NCBI GenBank assembly: GCA_944323505.1
Contig: CALUST010000039.1
Location: 1 to 39,374, forward strand
Source: an uncultured Bacteroidales bacterium
GTDB lineage: Bacteria; Bacteroidota; Bacteroidia; Bacteroidales; UBA932
DNA: 39,374 nucleotides
Direction: 5' to 3'
Under the pieces are notes generated by a model. It made no database searches, was not told the DNA's origin, and saw nothing but the letters and a program-made list of their open reading frames with translations. This document shows positions 8,116 to 17,180 of this stretch, one piece after another (the first letter of the stretch is position 1; each line of letters starts with the position of its first letter). The position numbers were made by a program, and so were the translations under genes.

Positions 8116-8576
8116 GACCCCCGATTTTCATCTATACCGACGGATCCTCGCGAGGTAATCCCGGTCCCGGAGGCTATGGAGTGGTGCTGAGATGCGGCAG
8201 CCGCGAGATGGAACTTTCCGGAGGCTTCTCCTGTACCACGAACAACCGTATGGAACTGCTCGCTGTCATCAAAGGCCTGGAGGCAGTCAGATGGCAGGAT
8301 GCCGAGATACACATCTGGAGCGACTCTTCATACGTCGTCAACGCAGTCAACAAGGGCTGGCTGGACGGATGGGAGAAGAAAGGCTTTGCGAAAGTGAAGA
8401 ATCCCGATCTCTGGCAGCGGTTCCTCCCGCTGTACAGAAGACACCGCGTCGCATTCCATTGGATAAAAGGTCATGCCGGACATCCGGAGAATGAGAGATG
8501 CGACGCTCTCGCAGTGGCGGCCGCCACTGCAGGCAGTCTTCCGGAAGACCCGGGATATTACAAGGACGGTATCTGA
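8112..8576 (+). CDS. rnhA: Ribonuclease HI
   Basis: Cleaves the RNA strand of RNA-DNA hybrids, such as R-loops and primers. The 154-residue protein has the bacterial RNase HI layout and all catalytic residues: Asp10 in YTDGSSRGNPGPGG, Glu48 in NNRMEL, Asp71 in WSDSSYV, His124 in GHAGHPENE and Asp131. The start is a GTG at 8112 overlapping the pdxA stop by 4 bases; no nearby ATG gives the conserved N-terminus. No extra hybrid-binding domain is present. Confidence 0.95.
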   Translation: MRPPIFIYTDGSSRGNPGPGGYGVVLRCGSREMELSGGFSCTTNNRMELLAVIKGLEAVRWQDAEIHIWSDSSYVVNAVNKGWLDGWEKKGFAKVKNPDLWQRFLPLYRRHRVAFHWIKGHAGHPENERCDALAVAAATAGSLPEDPGYYKDGI

Positions 8577-8598
8577 CATTTGAACGGATATTAATTAT

Positions 8599-9546
8599 AT
8601 GAACGGATATATTACACCAGACGGGCCGGCAGTTTCCGTCATTATCCCCGTTTACAATGCGGCATCCACACTGGAGCGGTGCCTTGAAAGCATACTTGCC
8701 CAGTCTTACGTCAATTTCGAGGTGCTGCTTGTCGATGACGGCAGTACTGACAGTTCTGCCGATATATGCCGCACCTACGAGGAACGCGACAGCCGTGTGA
8801 GGCTCGTGTCGCAGCCGAACAGGGGAGTGTCTGCCGCCAGGAACACGGGGCTGGACAATGCGAGGGGCGAATACGTGGTGTTCTGCGACAGCGATGACAT
8901 GGTGAAGGACTTCTGGCTTTCATCCATGATGGCCGAGGCCGGCAAGGCAGGGATGGTGGTCTGCGGATACAACATCCACAAGCCCGTCTCCGACGAATGG
9001 GAGAAGGTGACGCTCGGGCATACGGAGATTTTCACCGATGACGATGTGCTCCTGGAGACGCTGCTCAGAGGCAGGCTTCTCCAGTTTGTCTGGAACAAAC
9101 TCTTCAACATGTCCGTCATCAGAGAGTCCTCCCTGCGTTTTGAGGAGTCGTTCACGATATTCGAGGATGAATATTTCGTCCTCGGCTATATCCGCCACAT
9201 CTCAAAGGTCATCTGCATACCCGACTGCGGCTACTGTTATTGGCATCCTGCCGACTTCATGAAGAAATATGACTTCGGCATAGACTCGTTCAGGGCCGTG
9301 GTGGAACTCATATACAGCATCACGGGCAACGGAGGAGGGAAATTGCGCCTCCCGTCCATCGTCTACTGGTACAAGATTGCCTTGGGCAGGTATGTCCTCT
9401 CCCATACATACAAGGAGTCAGAGGATTACCTGAGATTTGCCCGGAGACTGGCAGAGTCGTTCCATGACGGTATTTTGAACCATGCCTCTGTACGTTTCCT
9501 GCCTCCGAGGCTGCTCTATCTTCTTCTGAAAGCGGCGCACAGATGA
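8599..9546 (+). CDS. Family 2 glycosyltransferase
   Basis: A 315-residue enzyme predicted to transfer a sugar from a nucleotide-sugar donor during surface glycan assembly. The GT-A domain begins with VSVIIPVYNAA. It has Asp46-Asp47 in VDDGSTD, RGVSAARNTGL, and the metal-binding DSDD at 97-100. The C-terminal third is helical and basic without a clear membrane segment. Donor and acceptor cannot be told. It sits 82 bases ahead of the rhamnose genes, so a rhamnosyl or related role is possible but unproven. An 11-base direct repeat (TGAACGGATAT) occurs at 8581-8591 and again over the start codon at 8600-8610. Confidence 0.85.
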   Translation: MNGYITPDGPAVSVIIPVYNAASTLERCLESILAQSYVNFEVLLVDDGSTDSSADICRTYEERDSRVRLVSQPNRGVSAARNTGLDNARGEYVVFCDSDDMVKDFWLSSMMAEAGKAGMVVCGYNIHKPVSDEWEKVTLGHTEIFTDDDVLLETLLRGRLLQFVWNKLFNMSVIRESSLRFEESFTIFEDEYFVLGYIRHISKVICIPDCGYCYWHPADFMKKYDFGIDSFRAVVELIYSITGNGGGKLRLPSIVYWYKIALGRYVLSHTYKESEDYLRFARRLAESFHDGILNHASVRFLPPRLLYLLLKAAHR

Positions 9547-9616
9547 CAGTCCTCCCTCTTCAAGGCTGGCTTTTGTTTGGAATATCCTTTATTTTTCCTA
9601 ATTTTGGTCTGAATCT

Positions 9617-9624
9617 TAAATTTG
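9617..9624 (+). promoter_or_regulatory. Possible -7 box immediately before rmlA
   Basis: TAAATTTG matches TAnnTTTG but ends only 4 bases before the rmlA ATG at 9629. If used, it would give a leaderless or near-leaderless message. No TTG lies at the usual distance, so a chance match is quite possible. The rest of the gap 9547-9628 shows no hairpin or other feature. Confidence 0.25.
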
Positions 9625-9628
9625 ATTT

Positions 9629-10531
9629 ATGAAAGGAATCGTTCTTGCGGGCGGGTCAGGTACCAGACTCTATCCGATTACCAAAGGGGTCAGCAAGCAA
9701 TTGCTCCCTATCTATGACAAGCCCATGGTGTATTATCCCATTTCAGTACTGATGCTGGCAGGCATAAGGGATATCCTTATCATTTCAACCCCTGTCGACC
9801 TGCCCGGATTCAGACGGCTGCTCGGAGACGGCTCCGATTACGGGGTGCGCTTTGAATATGCGGAGCAGCCCAGTCCTGACGGTCTTGCCCAGGCTTTCCT
9901 GATAGGGGAGGAGTTCATCGGCGATGACAGCGTATGCCTGATACTCGGCGACAACATCTTCCACGGTGCAGGTCTGTGCGAACTGCTTGAAGGTGCCGTG
10001 CGTGCGGCTGATAACGGCAAGGCCACAGTCTTCGGATACCGTGTGGATGATCCGGAGCGTTATGGCGTAGCCGAGTTCGACGATGAGGGCAACTGCCTTT
10101 CGATAGAGGAGAAACCTGCACATCCGAAGTCCGACTATGCCGTGGTCGGGCTTTATTTCTATCCCAACAAGGTCGTCGAGGTGGCCAGGAATATCAAGCC
10201 GTCAGCCAGGGGAGAACTGGAGATCACATCTGTCAACCAGAAGTTCCTTGCAGACGGGGAACTGATGGTGCGGACCATGGAAAGGGGCTTCGCATGGCTC
10301 GACACGGGGACGCACGACTCCCTTGCCGATGCCTCGATTTTTGTGGAGGTCATCGAAAAGAGGCAGGGCTTGAAGATTGCCTGTCTTGAAGGCATAGCCT
10401 ACAGGAACGGATGGATAGACGAGGCGAAGATGAGGGAGATAGCCGCCCCGATGCTCAAGAACCAGTACGGGCAGTATCTCATGAAAGTGCTGGACGAGGT
10501 CAGGAGGAATGGCAGGACCGGACTTGAATGA
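9629..10531 (+). CDS. rmlA: Glucose-1-phosphate thymidylyltransferase RmlA
   Basis: Makes dTDP-glucose from dTTP and glucose-1-phosphate, the first step of dTDP-L-rhamnose synthesis, and is usually feedback-inhibited by the end product. The 300-residue protein has the nucleotidyltransferase signature [13 protein letters not shown], the [11 protein letters not shown] motif, LGDNIFHG with the metal-binding Asp, and [10 protein letters not shown] near the C-terminus. Length is typical. It is the first of four rhamnose genes (rmlA-C-D-B), all on the plus strand with small gaps. Confidence 0.95.
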   Translation: MKGIVLAGGSGTRLYPITKGVSKQLLPIYDKPMVYYPISVLMLAGIRDILIISTPVDLPGFRRLLGDGSDYGVRFEYAEQPSPDGLAQAFLIGEEFIGDDSVCLILGDNIFHGAGLCELLEGAVRAADNGKATVFGYRVDDPERYGVAEFDDEGNCLSIEEKPAHPKSDYAVVGLYFYPNKVVEVARNIKPSARGELEITSVNQKFLADGELMVRTMERGFAWLDTGTHDSLADASIFVEVIEKRQGLKIACLEGIAYRNGWIDEAKMREIAAPMLKNQYGQYLMKVLDEVRRNGRTGLE

Positions 10532-10572
10532 TCCCGGCGCCCGACACCTGAATTTATCTATGGAAGCATATT

Positions 10573-11166
10573 ATGGAAGTAATCAGAACAGATATTGACG
10601 GGGTCGTCATCATCGAGCCCCGTGTATTCGCCGACGAGAGGGGATATTTCTTCGAGTCATTCTCCGAAAGGGATTTCTGCTCCAAGGTCAGGGAGGTGAG
10701 ATTCGTACAGGACAACGAGAGCCGGTCCTCTTACGGGGTGGTCAGGGGGCTGCATTTCCAGAAGCCGCCTTATGCCCAGAGCAAACTGGTGCGTGTCATC
10801 AAGGGCACAGTCCTGGACGTGGCCGTTGACATCAGGAGAGGCTCCCCGACATTCGGCCGCCATGTGGCAGTGGAGCTCAGCGGGGAGAACCACAGGCAGT
10901 TCTTCATACCGAGGGGATTCGCCCACGGGTTCGCCGTCCTGAGCGATGATGTCATCTTCCAGTACAAGTGCGACAGTTTCTATGCCCCTCAGAGCGAGGG
11001 GGCCTTGGCATGGGATGACCCCGACCTTGGGATAGACTGGAGAGTCCCTGCCGACAAGGTGATACTTTCCGCAAAGGACAGGCATCATGACCGTCTGAAG
11101 GATGCCGGCTGGCTGTTCGACTATGCGACAGACTATTATGCCGCTCATGGCGATTGCATTCTCTAA
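10573..11166 (+). CDS. rmlC: dTDP-4-dehydrorhamnose 3,5-epimerase RmlC
   Basis: Inverts C3 and C5 of dTDP-4-keto-6-deoxyglucose, the third step of dTDP-rhamnose synthesis. The 197-residue cupin-fold protein has DERGYFFESF, RGLHFQ with the catalytic histidine (His61), the IPRGFAHGFAVLSD stretch and YKCDSFYAP. Length is slightly above the E. coli enzyme, with extra residues at the C-terminus. The gap to rmlA is 41 bases and to rmlD 12 bases, consistent with one operon. Confidence 0.95.
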   Translation: MEVIRTDIDGVVIIEPRVFADERGYFFESFSERDFCSKVREVRFVQDNESRSSYGVVRGLHFQKPPYAQSKLVRVIKGTVLDVAVDIRRGSPTFGRHVAVELSGENHRQFFIPRGFAHGFAVLSDDVIFQYKCDSFYAPQSEGALAWDDPDLGIDWRVPADKVILSAKDRHHDRLKDAGWLFDYATDYYAAHGDCIL

Positions 11167-11178
11167 AATCATGACACG

Positions 11179-12072
11179 ATGAATATACTTGTGACAGGGG
11201 CTAACGGCCAGCTCGGTAACTGGATGAGGCTCGTCTCGAGAAGAAGCGGAGACAGATATGTCTTCTCGGACATCTCAGATGTCCCGGGACAGGAGACAGT
11301 AAGGCTGGACATCACGGATGCTGATGCCGTCAGGGAGATAGTAAGGAAAGAGGATATCAAGGCTGTCATCAATTGTGCCGCCTATACGGATGTTGACAGG
11401 GCAGAGGATGACCCTGAGACCGCAGAGCGGCTGAATGCGGCGGCGGTATGGAACCTCGCCTCTGCAATGAAAGAGAATGACGGGCTGCTGGTCCATGTCT
11501 CCACGGACTATGTGTTCGGCGGCGACAGGCACAATACACCTTGCCGGGAGGATGCACCCGCCAGTCCTACAGGAGTCTACGGCCTCACCAAACTTCACGG
11601 GGAGGAGGCAATACTGAGAGCCGGCTGCCGTCATCTTATCATAAGGACAGCCTGGCTGTACAGCGAGTTCGGCAGGAACTTCCTCAAGACCATGCTGAGG
11701 CTCACGGCGGAGAAGCCCGTGCTCAATGTCGTCTTCGACCAGACGGGGACCCCGACTTATGCGGGAGACCTTGCAGAGGCAATATTCGGCATCATCGAGA
11801 GCCGCTCATTCGTCGGCAGGGACGGCATATATCACTACAGCAACGAGGGCGTCTGCTCATGGTATGACTTCGCCAGGATGATTGCCGGATATGCCGGCAA
11901 CCTCTCATGTGACGTCAGGCCTTGCCACAGCAGCGAGTTCCCGAGCAAGGTGACCCGCCCGAGTTACTCTGTCCTCGACAAGACCAGGATAAAGGAGACA
12001 TTCGGCATCAGGATACCGTATTGGACGGACTCTCTGAAAAAATGTATCGGAAATATCAGAAAACCCCAATAA
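11179..12072 (+). CDS. rmlD: dTDP-4-dehydrorhamnose reductase RmlD
   Basis: Reduces the 4-keto group to give dTDP-L-rhamnose, the final step. The 297-residue short-chain dehydrogenase-like protein has the nucleotide-binding motif VTGANGQLG (5-13), INCAAYTDVDRAE, HVSTDYVFGG with Thr109, and the catalytic Tyr134-x3-Lys138 (YGLTK). It starts 12 bases after rmlC and ends 12 bases before rmlB. Confidence 0.95.
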   Translation: MNILVTGANGQLGNWMRLVSRRSGDRYVFSDISDVPGQETVRLDITDADAVREIVRKEDIKAVINCAAYTDVDRAEDDPETAERLNAAAVWNLASAMKENDGLLVHVSTDYVFGGDRHNTPCREDAPASPTGVYGLTKLHGEEAILRAGCRHLIIRTAWLYSEFGRNFLKTMLRLTAEKPVLNVVFDQTGTPTYAGDLAEAIFGIIESRSFVGRDGIYHYSNEGVCSWYDFARMIAGYAGNLSCDVRPCHSSEFPSKVTRPSYSVLDKTRIKETFGIRIPYWTDSLKKCIGNIRKPQ

Positions 12073-12084
12073 ATCTTCAACAGA

Positions 12085-13212
12085 ATGGATTTCAGCAGAA
12101 ATATAATCATCACAGGCGGTGCAGGCTTTATCGGGAGCCATGTCGTCCGCAGATTCGTCACCCGCTATCCTTCCTACAGGATAATAAATGTGGACAAGTT
12201 GACCTATGCAGGCAATCTTGCCAACCTCAAGGACATAGAGGACAGTCCGAACTATGTGTTTGAAAAGGCTGACATCTGTGACTTCGACAGGATGCTTGAC
12301 CTGATGCGCCGTTATAATGTCGACGGCATCATCCACCTGGCTGCCGAGAGCCATGTGGACAGGAGCATCAAAGACCCGTTCACATTCGCCAGGACCAATG
12401 TCATGGGCACGTTGAGCCTGCTGCAGGCGGCTAAGTCCGTATGGGAGCCGTCAGGCTGGACTGGCCCGGAGGGACAGGAATGCAGGTTCTACCACATCTC
12501 CACGGACGAAGTCTACGGCGCCCTGGAACTCACACATCCGGAGGGCGTCAAGTCTGAAATCTCTGCACACGAAGTCTATGGGGACACATTCTTCACAGAG
12601 GACACCAAATACCAGCCGCACAGCCCGTATTCGGCATCCAAGGCATCGTCGGACCATTTCGTCAGGGCTTTCCATGACACGTACGGTATGCCTGTCATTG
12701 TCACCAACTGCTCCAACAACTACGGGCCTTATCAGTTCCCGGAGAAACTCATCCCTCTGTTCATCAACAATATAAGGCATCATAAGCCGCTTCCGGTCTA
12801 TGGAAAGGGGGAGAATGTGCGAGACTGGCTGTATGTCGAGGATCACGCGAGTGCCATCGACCTGATATTCCATAAGGGCAAGGTGGCTGAGACATACAAT
12901 ATCGGAGGTTTCAACGAATGGAAGAACATCGACATCATCAAGGTGCTGATAAAGACAGTGGACAGGCTGCTCGGGCATCCTGAGGGGTATTCACTGGACC
13001 TCATCACCTATGTCACCGACAGGAAGGGACATGATCTCCGCTATGCCATCGACTCCACCAAACTGCACAAGGAACTCGGGTGGACGCCGTCCCTGCAGTT
13101 TGAGGAAGGCATCGAGAAGACAGTCAGATGGTATCTCGAACATCAGGACTGGATGGACAACGTCACTTCCGGGGACTATATGAAATACTATGACGAGATG
13201 TACAGAAGCTAA
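12085..13212 (+). CDS. rmlB: dTDP-glucose 4,6-dehydratase RmlB
   Basis: Converts dTDP-glucose to the 4-keto-6-deoxy intermediate, the second step of the pathway. The 375-residue protein has TGGAGFIGSHV at the N-terminus, the catalytic Thr140-Asp141-Glu142 (STDEVYG), and Tyr182-x3-Lys186 (YSASK). About 25 extra residues between STDEVYG and the next conserved block appear, from memory, in other Bacteroidales RmlB proteins and are not a disruption. It completes the rhamnose set. Confidence 0.95.
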   Translation: MDFSRNIIITGGAGFIGSHVVRRFVTRYPSYRIINVDKLTYAGNLANLKDIEDSPNYVFEKADICDFDRMLDLMRRYNVDGIIHLAAESHVDRSIKDPFTFARTNVMGTLSLLQAAKSVWEPSGWTGPEGQECRFYHISTDEVYGALELTHPEGVKSEISAHEVYGDTFFTEDTKYQPHSPYSASKASSDHFVRAFHDTYGMPVIVTNCSNNYGPYQFPEKLIPLFINNIRHHKPLPVYGKGENVRDWLYVEDHASAIDLIFHKGKVAETYNIGGFNEWKNIDIIKVLIKTVDRLLGHPEGYSLDLITYVTDRKGHDLRYAIDSTKLHKELGWTPSLQFEEGIEKTVRWYLEHQDWMDNVTSGDYMKYYDEMYRS

Positions 13213-13224
13213 CCGCCAAGTCAC

Positions 13225-14409
13225 ATGAGGTTGTCAAGCAGAATAGAGGGGATAGCCTATTCTCCTATCAGGAAACTGTCCCCGTTGGCCGACAAGGCCA
13301 AGGCCGCAGGATTGAAGGTATATCATCTCAACATCGGGCAGCCGGATATCAGGACCCCTGAGTGCGGGCTTGAAAGCCTGGGACACATAGGCAGGAAGGT
13401 CCTGGAGTACAGTCCTTCCGACGGCTTCCTGTCTCTGAGGAAGAGACTCTCGGAATATTATGCCGGATACGGGATGTCTTACTCCCCGGATGAGATCATC
13501 GTCACCACAGGTGCATCAGAGGCATTGATGTTTCTTTTCATGACCTGTCTTGACTTCGGGGACGAGATACTTGTCACTGAGCCGACTTATGCCAACTATC
13601 TTGCATTCGCGGCTGCCGCAGGAGTCAAGGTCGTGCCTGTGCATTCTGACATTGAGGGCGGATTCGCCCTGCCTTCTCCGGAGGATTTCGAGAGCAGGAT
13701 CACCGGGCGCACAAAGGCCATCCTGATATGCAATCCGAACAACCCTTCCGGAAGCCTTTATGATGAGAATGCGCTTCGTTCCCTTGAAGAGATAGTCAGA
13801 CGTCATGGCCTGTACCTCTTTTCGGATGAGGTGTACAGGGAATTCGTATATGACGGTGCTGAATTCACGTCGGCAGGTCATCTCGGCAGCATAGCCGCAA
13901 ATACGGTGATAGTGGACTCTTTCTCCAAACGCTTCTCGGAATGCGGGATCAGGGTCGGATGTATCGCCACAAGGAACAGGGACGTGCTCGGTGGCGTGAT
14001 GAAACTCTGCCAGGCGAGGCTCAGCCCGCCTCTGCTCGGTCAGATAGTGGCCGAGGCCTCCTTCGATGCCGGCAAGGAATATATCCGGGAGGTCATTTCA
14101 GAATACGAGACCCGCAGGAATGTGCTTGTATCCGGTCTTGAAAGCATCCCTGGGGTCGTGGTCGCAAAGCCGCAGGGCGCGTTCTATGTGATGGCTGAAC
14201 TGCCTGTGGATGATGCTGAGCGATTCTGCGCATGGTGTCTCTCCGACTTCTCATACGAGGGGGAGACCGTGATGATGGCTCCTGGAGCAGGCTTCTATGT
14301 CACTCCGGGCATGGGAAGCCGCCAAGTACGCATGGCCTATGTCCTTGCGGAAGAGGAACTGCGACGGGCTGTCACCATCCTTTCGAAAGCATTGGAGACA
14401 TACCGCTGA
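13225..14409 (+). CDS. Class I/II PLP-dependent aminotransferase (aspartate aminotransferase-like)
   Basis: A 394-residue fold-type I aminotransferase. It has LNIGQPD near the N-terminus, the cofactor motif TTGASEAL, CNPNNPSG (170-176), SDEVYREF, and the PLP-binding Lys235 in DSFSKRFSECGIRVG. The nearest familiar relatives are AspB-like aspartate aminotransferases, but substrate cannot be assigned from motifs; no dTDP-sugar aminotransferase features are seen. It starts 12 bases after rmlB, so it is likely co-transcribed with the rhamnose genes, perhaps by chance of gene order. Its stop lies 4 bases from the stop of the convergent GH84 gene. Confidence 0.88.
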   Translation: MRLSSRIEGIAYSPIRKLSPLADKAKAAGLKVYHLNIGQPDIRTPECGLESLGHIGRKVLEYSPSDGFLSLRKRLSEYYAGYGMSYSPDEIIVTTGASEALMFLFMTCLDFGDEILVTEPTYANYLAFAAAAGVKVVPVHSDIEGGFALPSPEDFESRITGRTKAILICNPNNPSGSLYDENALRSLEEIVRRHGLYLFSDEVYREFVYDGAEFTSAGHLGSIAANTVIVDSFSKRFSECGIRVGCIATRNRDVLGGVMKLCQARLSPPLLGQIVAEASFDAGKEYIREVISEYETRRNVLVSGLESIPGVVVAKPQGAFYVMAELPVDDAERFCAWCLSDFSYEGETVMMAPGAGFYVTPGMGSRQVRMAYVLAEEELRRAVTILSKALETYR

Positions 14410-14413
14410 CCGC

Positions 14414-16981
14414 TTACTGTCTGCCAGTGTCGCAGGCTTCTCCGCGTTTGACCAGTATTTCATATATCTCAGTATCCCCTTGTATCGCGATTGTCGTGGC
14501 TCCGTCAGCAGGCACTACTTCGAGATAGTCCTTGTCCGTGGTCAGGGTGTCGAGGACAGTGCCGTCTGCGGATTTCTGTACGACAGTGATGCCGCTGTCT
14601 CCAGTATGCCCGGACAGTATGACATATCCGCATACATCTTCCGGCACCCCGAATGTGAGAGTGCCCACATTGGCATAGCCCGTGCCAGGATTCCTGTCAA
14701 AGGCTGCCATCGCCCGGGCCGTGTCATCCGCAGTCACCTCGAATCCCAGTCGCTCAGGAGTGACAGGATTGATGTCGAACGAGCGTACCGCAGCCCAGTT
14801 GGTCTTGTCTGACCTGAGTCTTAACAGCCTGACATATCTGGCCATTACAGGCTCTCCTTCCCACTCTATTATGTATCTGTCCCTGATGTCATCAATCAGC
14901 GGCTCCCATGTCTTTCCGTCCGGCGACCATTCAAGCCTTACATGGTCGAAATAGTCCGTGTCATCTGTCGAGTTGCGTCCCTGGAGTATGCGGACGGCAT
15001 CGACCGGTGTCACCTTTCCGAGGTCTGCCCCTATCCAGTCCCCGTCCTTCTGTGCCAGTCCCGTGGTGTAGAAAGTGGTGGAGTCGTCATCGAACATCAG
15101 GTTCCCCATAGTGCGGATATTGGCAAACGGGCCGATACTTTTCCTCCTCGACGACTCTTCCCCTGTCAGGCTTTTCATGAGCCCGTCACCGAGATCCGCC
15201 ATGCACCTCTCATAGAACGGCTGCAGCCTCAGTGTCCCGGACTTGTGCCTTGAATAGGATTCAGCCTCCTCATCGGTCATCAGATTGTCCGAATATGCCT
15301 CCCAGAATGTCTCATTGTCAGTCTTCCCGAACGACTCGATCAGACCGAGGGTCTTCAGCCCGCGTGTCCCGAGCCTTCCGAACTCCGTGAGCCAAGGCCT
15401 CAGTTCTGCCAGCAGCAGGGTGTCCCGGCATCCAGCCTCCATCTGCTCCGGCACCTTTTCTATTTTCATGAATTCTTCTCTCAGAGCCTCGAACTCCTCA
15501 TCAGTATAGTCATTTATCCCGAACACGGTCGTCTCCCAGGACTCTGCCCTCCTGTAGCCGGTCTCGGTGTCGCATGAATGTATTGCGAACGTCCTGAATG
15601 CCTCTTTCGCATCAGGGACCAGTTCCGCAAGCGCGCGCTCCCAATTGTCTATGGCATTGTATCCGGCCGTGTTCCAGGCATAGTCAGCCACTCCGTACAA
15701 TGCCACCTTCGATGCCGAGCCGTGCTCCATCGGATTGCTGAGCACTCCTGCCACCTCGTCTGATGTCAGGGAGGTGTCAAGCCCGTATGCCGGTCCGCTC
15801 ATCATGATGTGCCTTGCATAGTCCGTCACCGGGAAGTTCCACCAGTACAGAGCCGGGCGGCGGATTCTGGAGCCGACCCATTCCATCGTCTCAGCGGTGA
15901 GGTCGCTGCACACCGAGTCTCCTGTCCAGAATATCCTGATGGACGGGTCGAGAGTCCGTCCGTAGATGCTCAGGCTCCCGTCAGGGGTCGGGTTCGCCCA
16001 CAGCCTCGAATAGTCCGTAGGGCACATTATCAGCGGGGCCACATCCCCCTTTGCCAGGACAAATTCCCTGTTGAGCCTGTTCAGCAGCTCCACCTGCTTG
16101 TGAGGGTTTGTCCCTTCTCCGGAGATGTCATCGAAGAATATGGCGAAAGCCCGTACTCCCAGGTCATACATCATCCGGAACTTGTTCACAAGGTTGAGAT
16201 AGTCCTCCTCGTTCCACTTTATGTCCTGTCCCGGATGGATGGCCCAGACAAAATCCACGTGATTCCTGTTGCAGGCATCAACCAGCTCCCTTATCTGCGC
16301 AGCCTCATCGGCAGGGTACGGCTTCCTCCAGTCCGGGCAGCTGTGATACGGGTCGTCTTTCGGCCCGTAGACGTAGGTGTTCATCTTGAATCTCCCGTAG
16401 AAATCAATCAGGGACAGCCTCACCTCATGTGACCATGGAGTGCCGTAGAACCCTTCCACGACACCTCTCAGCGGCAGGTCAGGCCAGTCCCGGATCTCTA
16501 CCATGGGCAGTCTGCCATGTCTCAGCAGCTGTCTGAGAGTCTGGATGCCGTAGAACGCTCCTGTCTCGTCATAGCCTGCGATGCGGATGTCCTTGCCTGA
16601 GATTTCAAGGAAATATGCACCGCTTGTCTCCTTGATCCCGTATCTGGCAGCATATTTCGGTCCGAAATCTATCGTCAGCACGGCGTCCTTGCCTTCCGGG
16701 GCAAGTCCTTGCAAGTCATCGGAGAAACGATGCTTCCTGTCCTTGATTGTCAGTCCTCCTCTGATATCGAGCACCTCTGTCCCGAGTCTCCTCATCTCGT
16801 GCGGCACAGGATTGACCGCAATCCCTCCCCGGTCGACGACATGCCCTGTCACCGGTCTGATGTTCTGTTCCTCATGTCTTTGGGAAGAAAGGTCGAATGT
16901 GTTGTCCTGGGCCTTTGAAAGTGTGCCCGAAAGAAAGATAGCCGCAGCGCAGAAGACTGCCGTTCCGGTTTTCAGTGTCAT
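14414..16981 (-). CDS. GH84 family beta-N-acetylglucosaminidase (O-GlcNAcase-like), secreted
   Basis: Predicted to remove terminal beta-N-acetylglucosamine by substrate-assisted catalysis. The 855-residue protein has an N-terminal signal peptide, a small alpha/beta domain (about 55-160), then the GH84 barrel. VEGFYGTPWSHE is at 176-186, YGPKDDPYHS follows, and the catalytic pair Asp284-Asp285 is in FFDDISGEG. From memory this closely follows the B. thetaiotaomicron GH84 enzyme. The C-terminal part (about 640-760) looks like a discoidin/F5-8 type C carbohydrate-binding module, followed by another beta-rich segment. The ATG at 16981 was preferred over a TTG 12 bases upstream because the signal peptide begins there. 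It is a single-gene unit with its own promoter box. Confidence 0.92.
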   Translation of the reverse strand: MTLKTGTAVFCAAAIFLSGTLSKAQDNTFDLSSQRHEEQNIRPVTGHVVDRGGIAVNPVPHEMRRLGTEVLDIRGGLTIKDRKHRFSDDLQGLAPEGKDAVLTIDFGPKYAARYGIKETSGAYFLEISGKDIRIAGYDETGAFYGIQTLRQLLRHGRLPMVEIRDWPDLPLRGVVEGFYGTPWSHEVRLSLIDFYGRFKMNTYVYGPKDDPYHSCPDWRKPYPADEAAQIRELVDACNRNHVDFVWAIHPGQDIKWNEEDYLNLVNKFRMMYDLGVRAFAIFFDDISGEGTNPHKQVELLNRLNREFVLAKGDVAPLIMCPTDYSRLWANPTPDGSLSIYGRTLDPSIRIFWTGDSVCSDLTAETMEWVGSRIRRPALYWWNFPVTDYARHIMMSGPAYGLDTSLTSDEVAGVLSNPMEHGSASKVALYGVADYAWNTAGYNAIDNWERALAELVPDAKEAFRTFAIHSCDTETGYRRAESWETTVFGINDYTDEEFEALREEFMKIEKVPEQMEAGCRDTLLLAELRPWLTEFGRLGTRGLKTLGLIESFGKTDNETFWEAYSDNLMTDEEAESYSRHKSGTLRLQPFYERCMADLGDGLMKSLTGEESSRRKSIGPFANIRTMGNLMFDDDSTTFYTTGLAQKDGDWIGADLGKVTPVDAVRILQGRNSTDDTDYFDHVRLEWSPDGKTWEPLIDDIRDRYIIEWEGEPVMARYVRLLRLRSDKTNWAAVRSFDINPVTPERLGFEVTADDTARAMAAFDRNPGTGYANVGTLTFGVPEDVCGYVILSGHTGDSGITVVQKSADGTVLDTLTTDKDYLEVVPADGATTIAIQGDTEIYEILVKRGEACDTGRQ

Positions 16982-17011
16982 TGTTATGGTCAAATTTATT
17001 CAATCCGGCTG

Positions 17012-17019
17012 CAAATATA
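17012..17019 (-). promoter_or_regulatory. -7 promoter box of the GH84 gene
   Basis: Minus-strand TATATTTG, an exact TAnnTTTG match, lies 30 bases before the GH84 ATG and is divergent from the secA promoter. Confidence 0.6.
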
Positions 17020-17044
17020 CTTTTTTTAATGCGGATAACCGATA

Positions 17045-17075
17045 TTGTTTTCTTGCAATATAATGATTAAATTTG
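17045..17075 (+). promoter_or_regulatory. Promoter of secA (TTG and -7 box)
   Basis: TTG at 17045-17047, a 20-base spacer, then TAAATTTG at 17068-17075. This is the full two-part Bacteroidetes promoter layout. It leaves a leader of just under 100 bases before the secA ATG at 17181; the leader is GC-rich with no clear hairpin. Confidence 0.65.
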
Positions 17076-17180
17076 CAAGTTTTCGGTTCAGACCGGAATG
17101 GCTCCTGTGCCGGCGGGATGCGGTGATGCCCGTACAGACCCGGCGCGGAATGGTTTAAAATGATATAACAGATCATAAAT

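Noticed and set aside
12517-12600. The apparent insertion in RmlB with a second EVYG motif as a possible duplication
   Set aside because: As remembered, other Bacteroidales RmlB proteins carry a similar extended loop at this place, so it is lineage-typical rather than a recent event.
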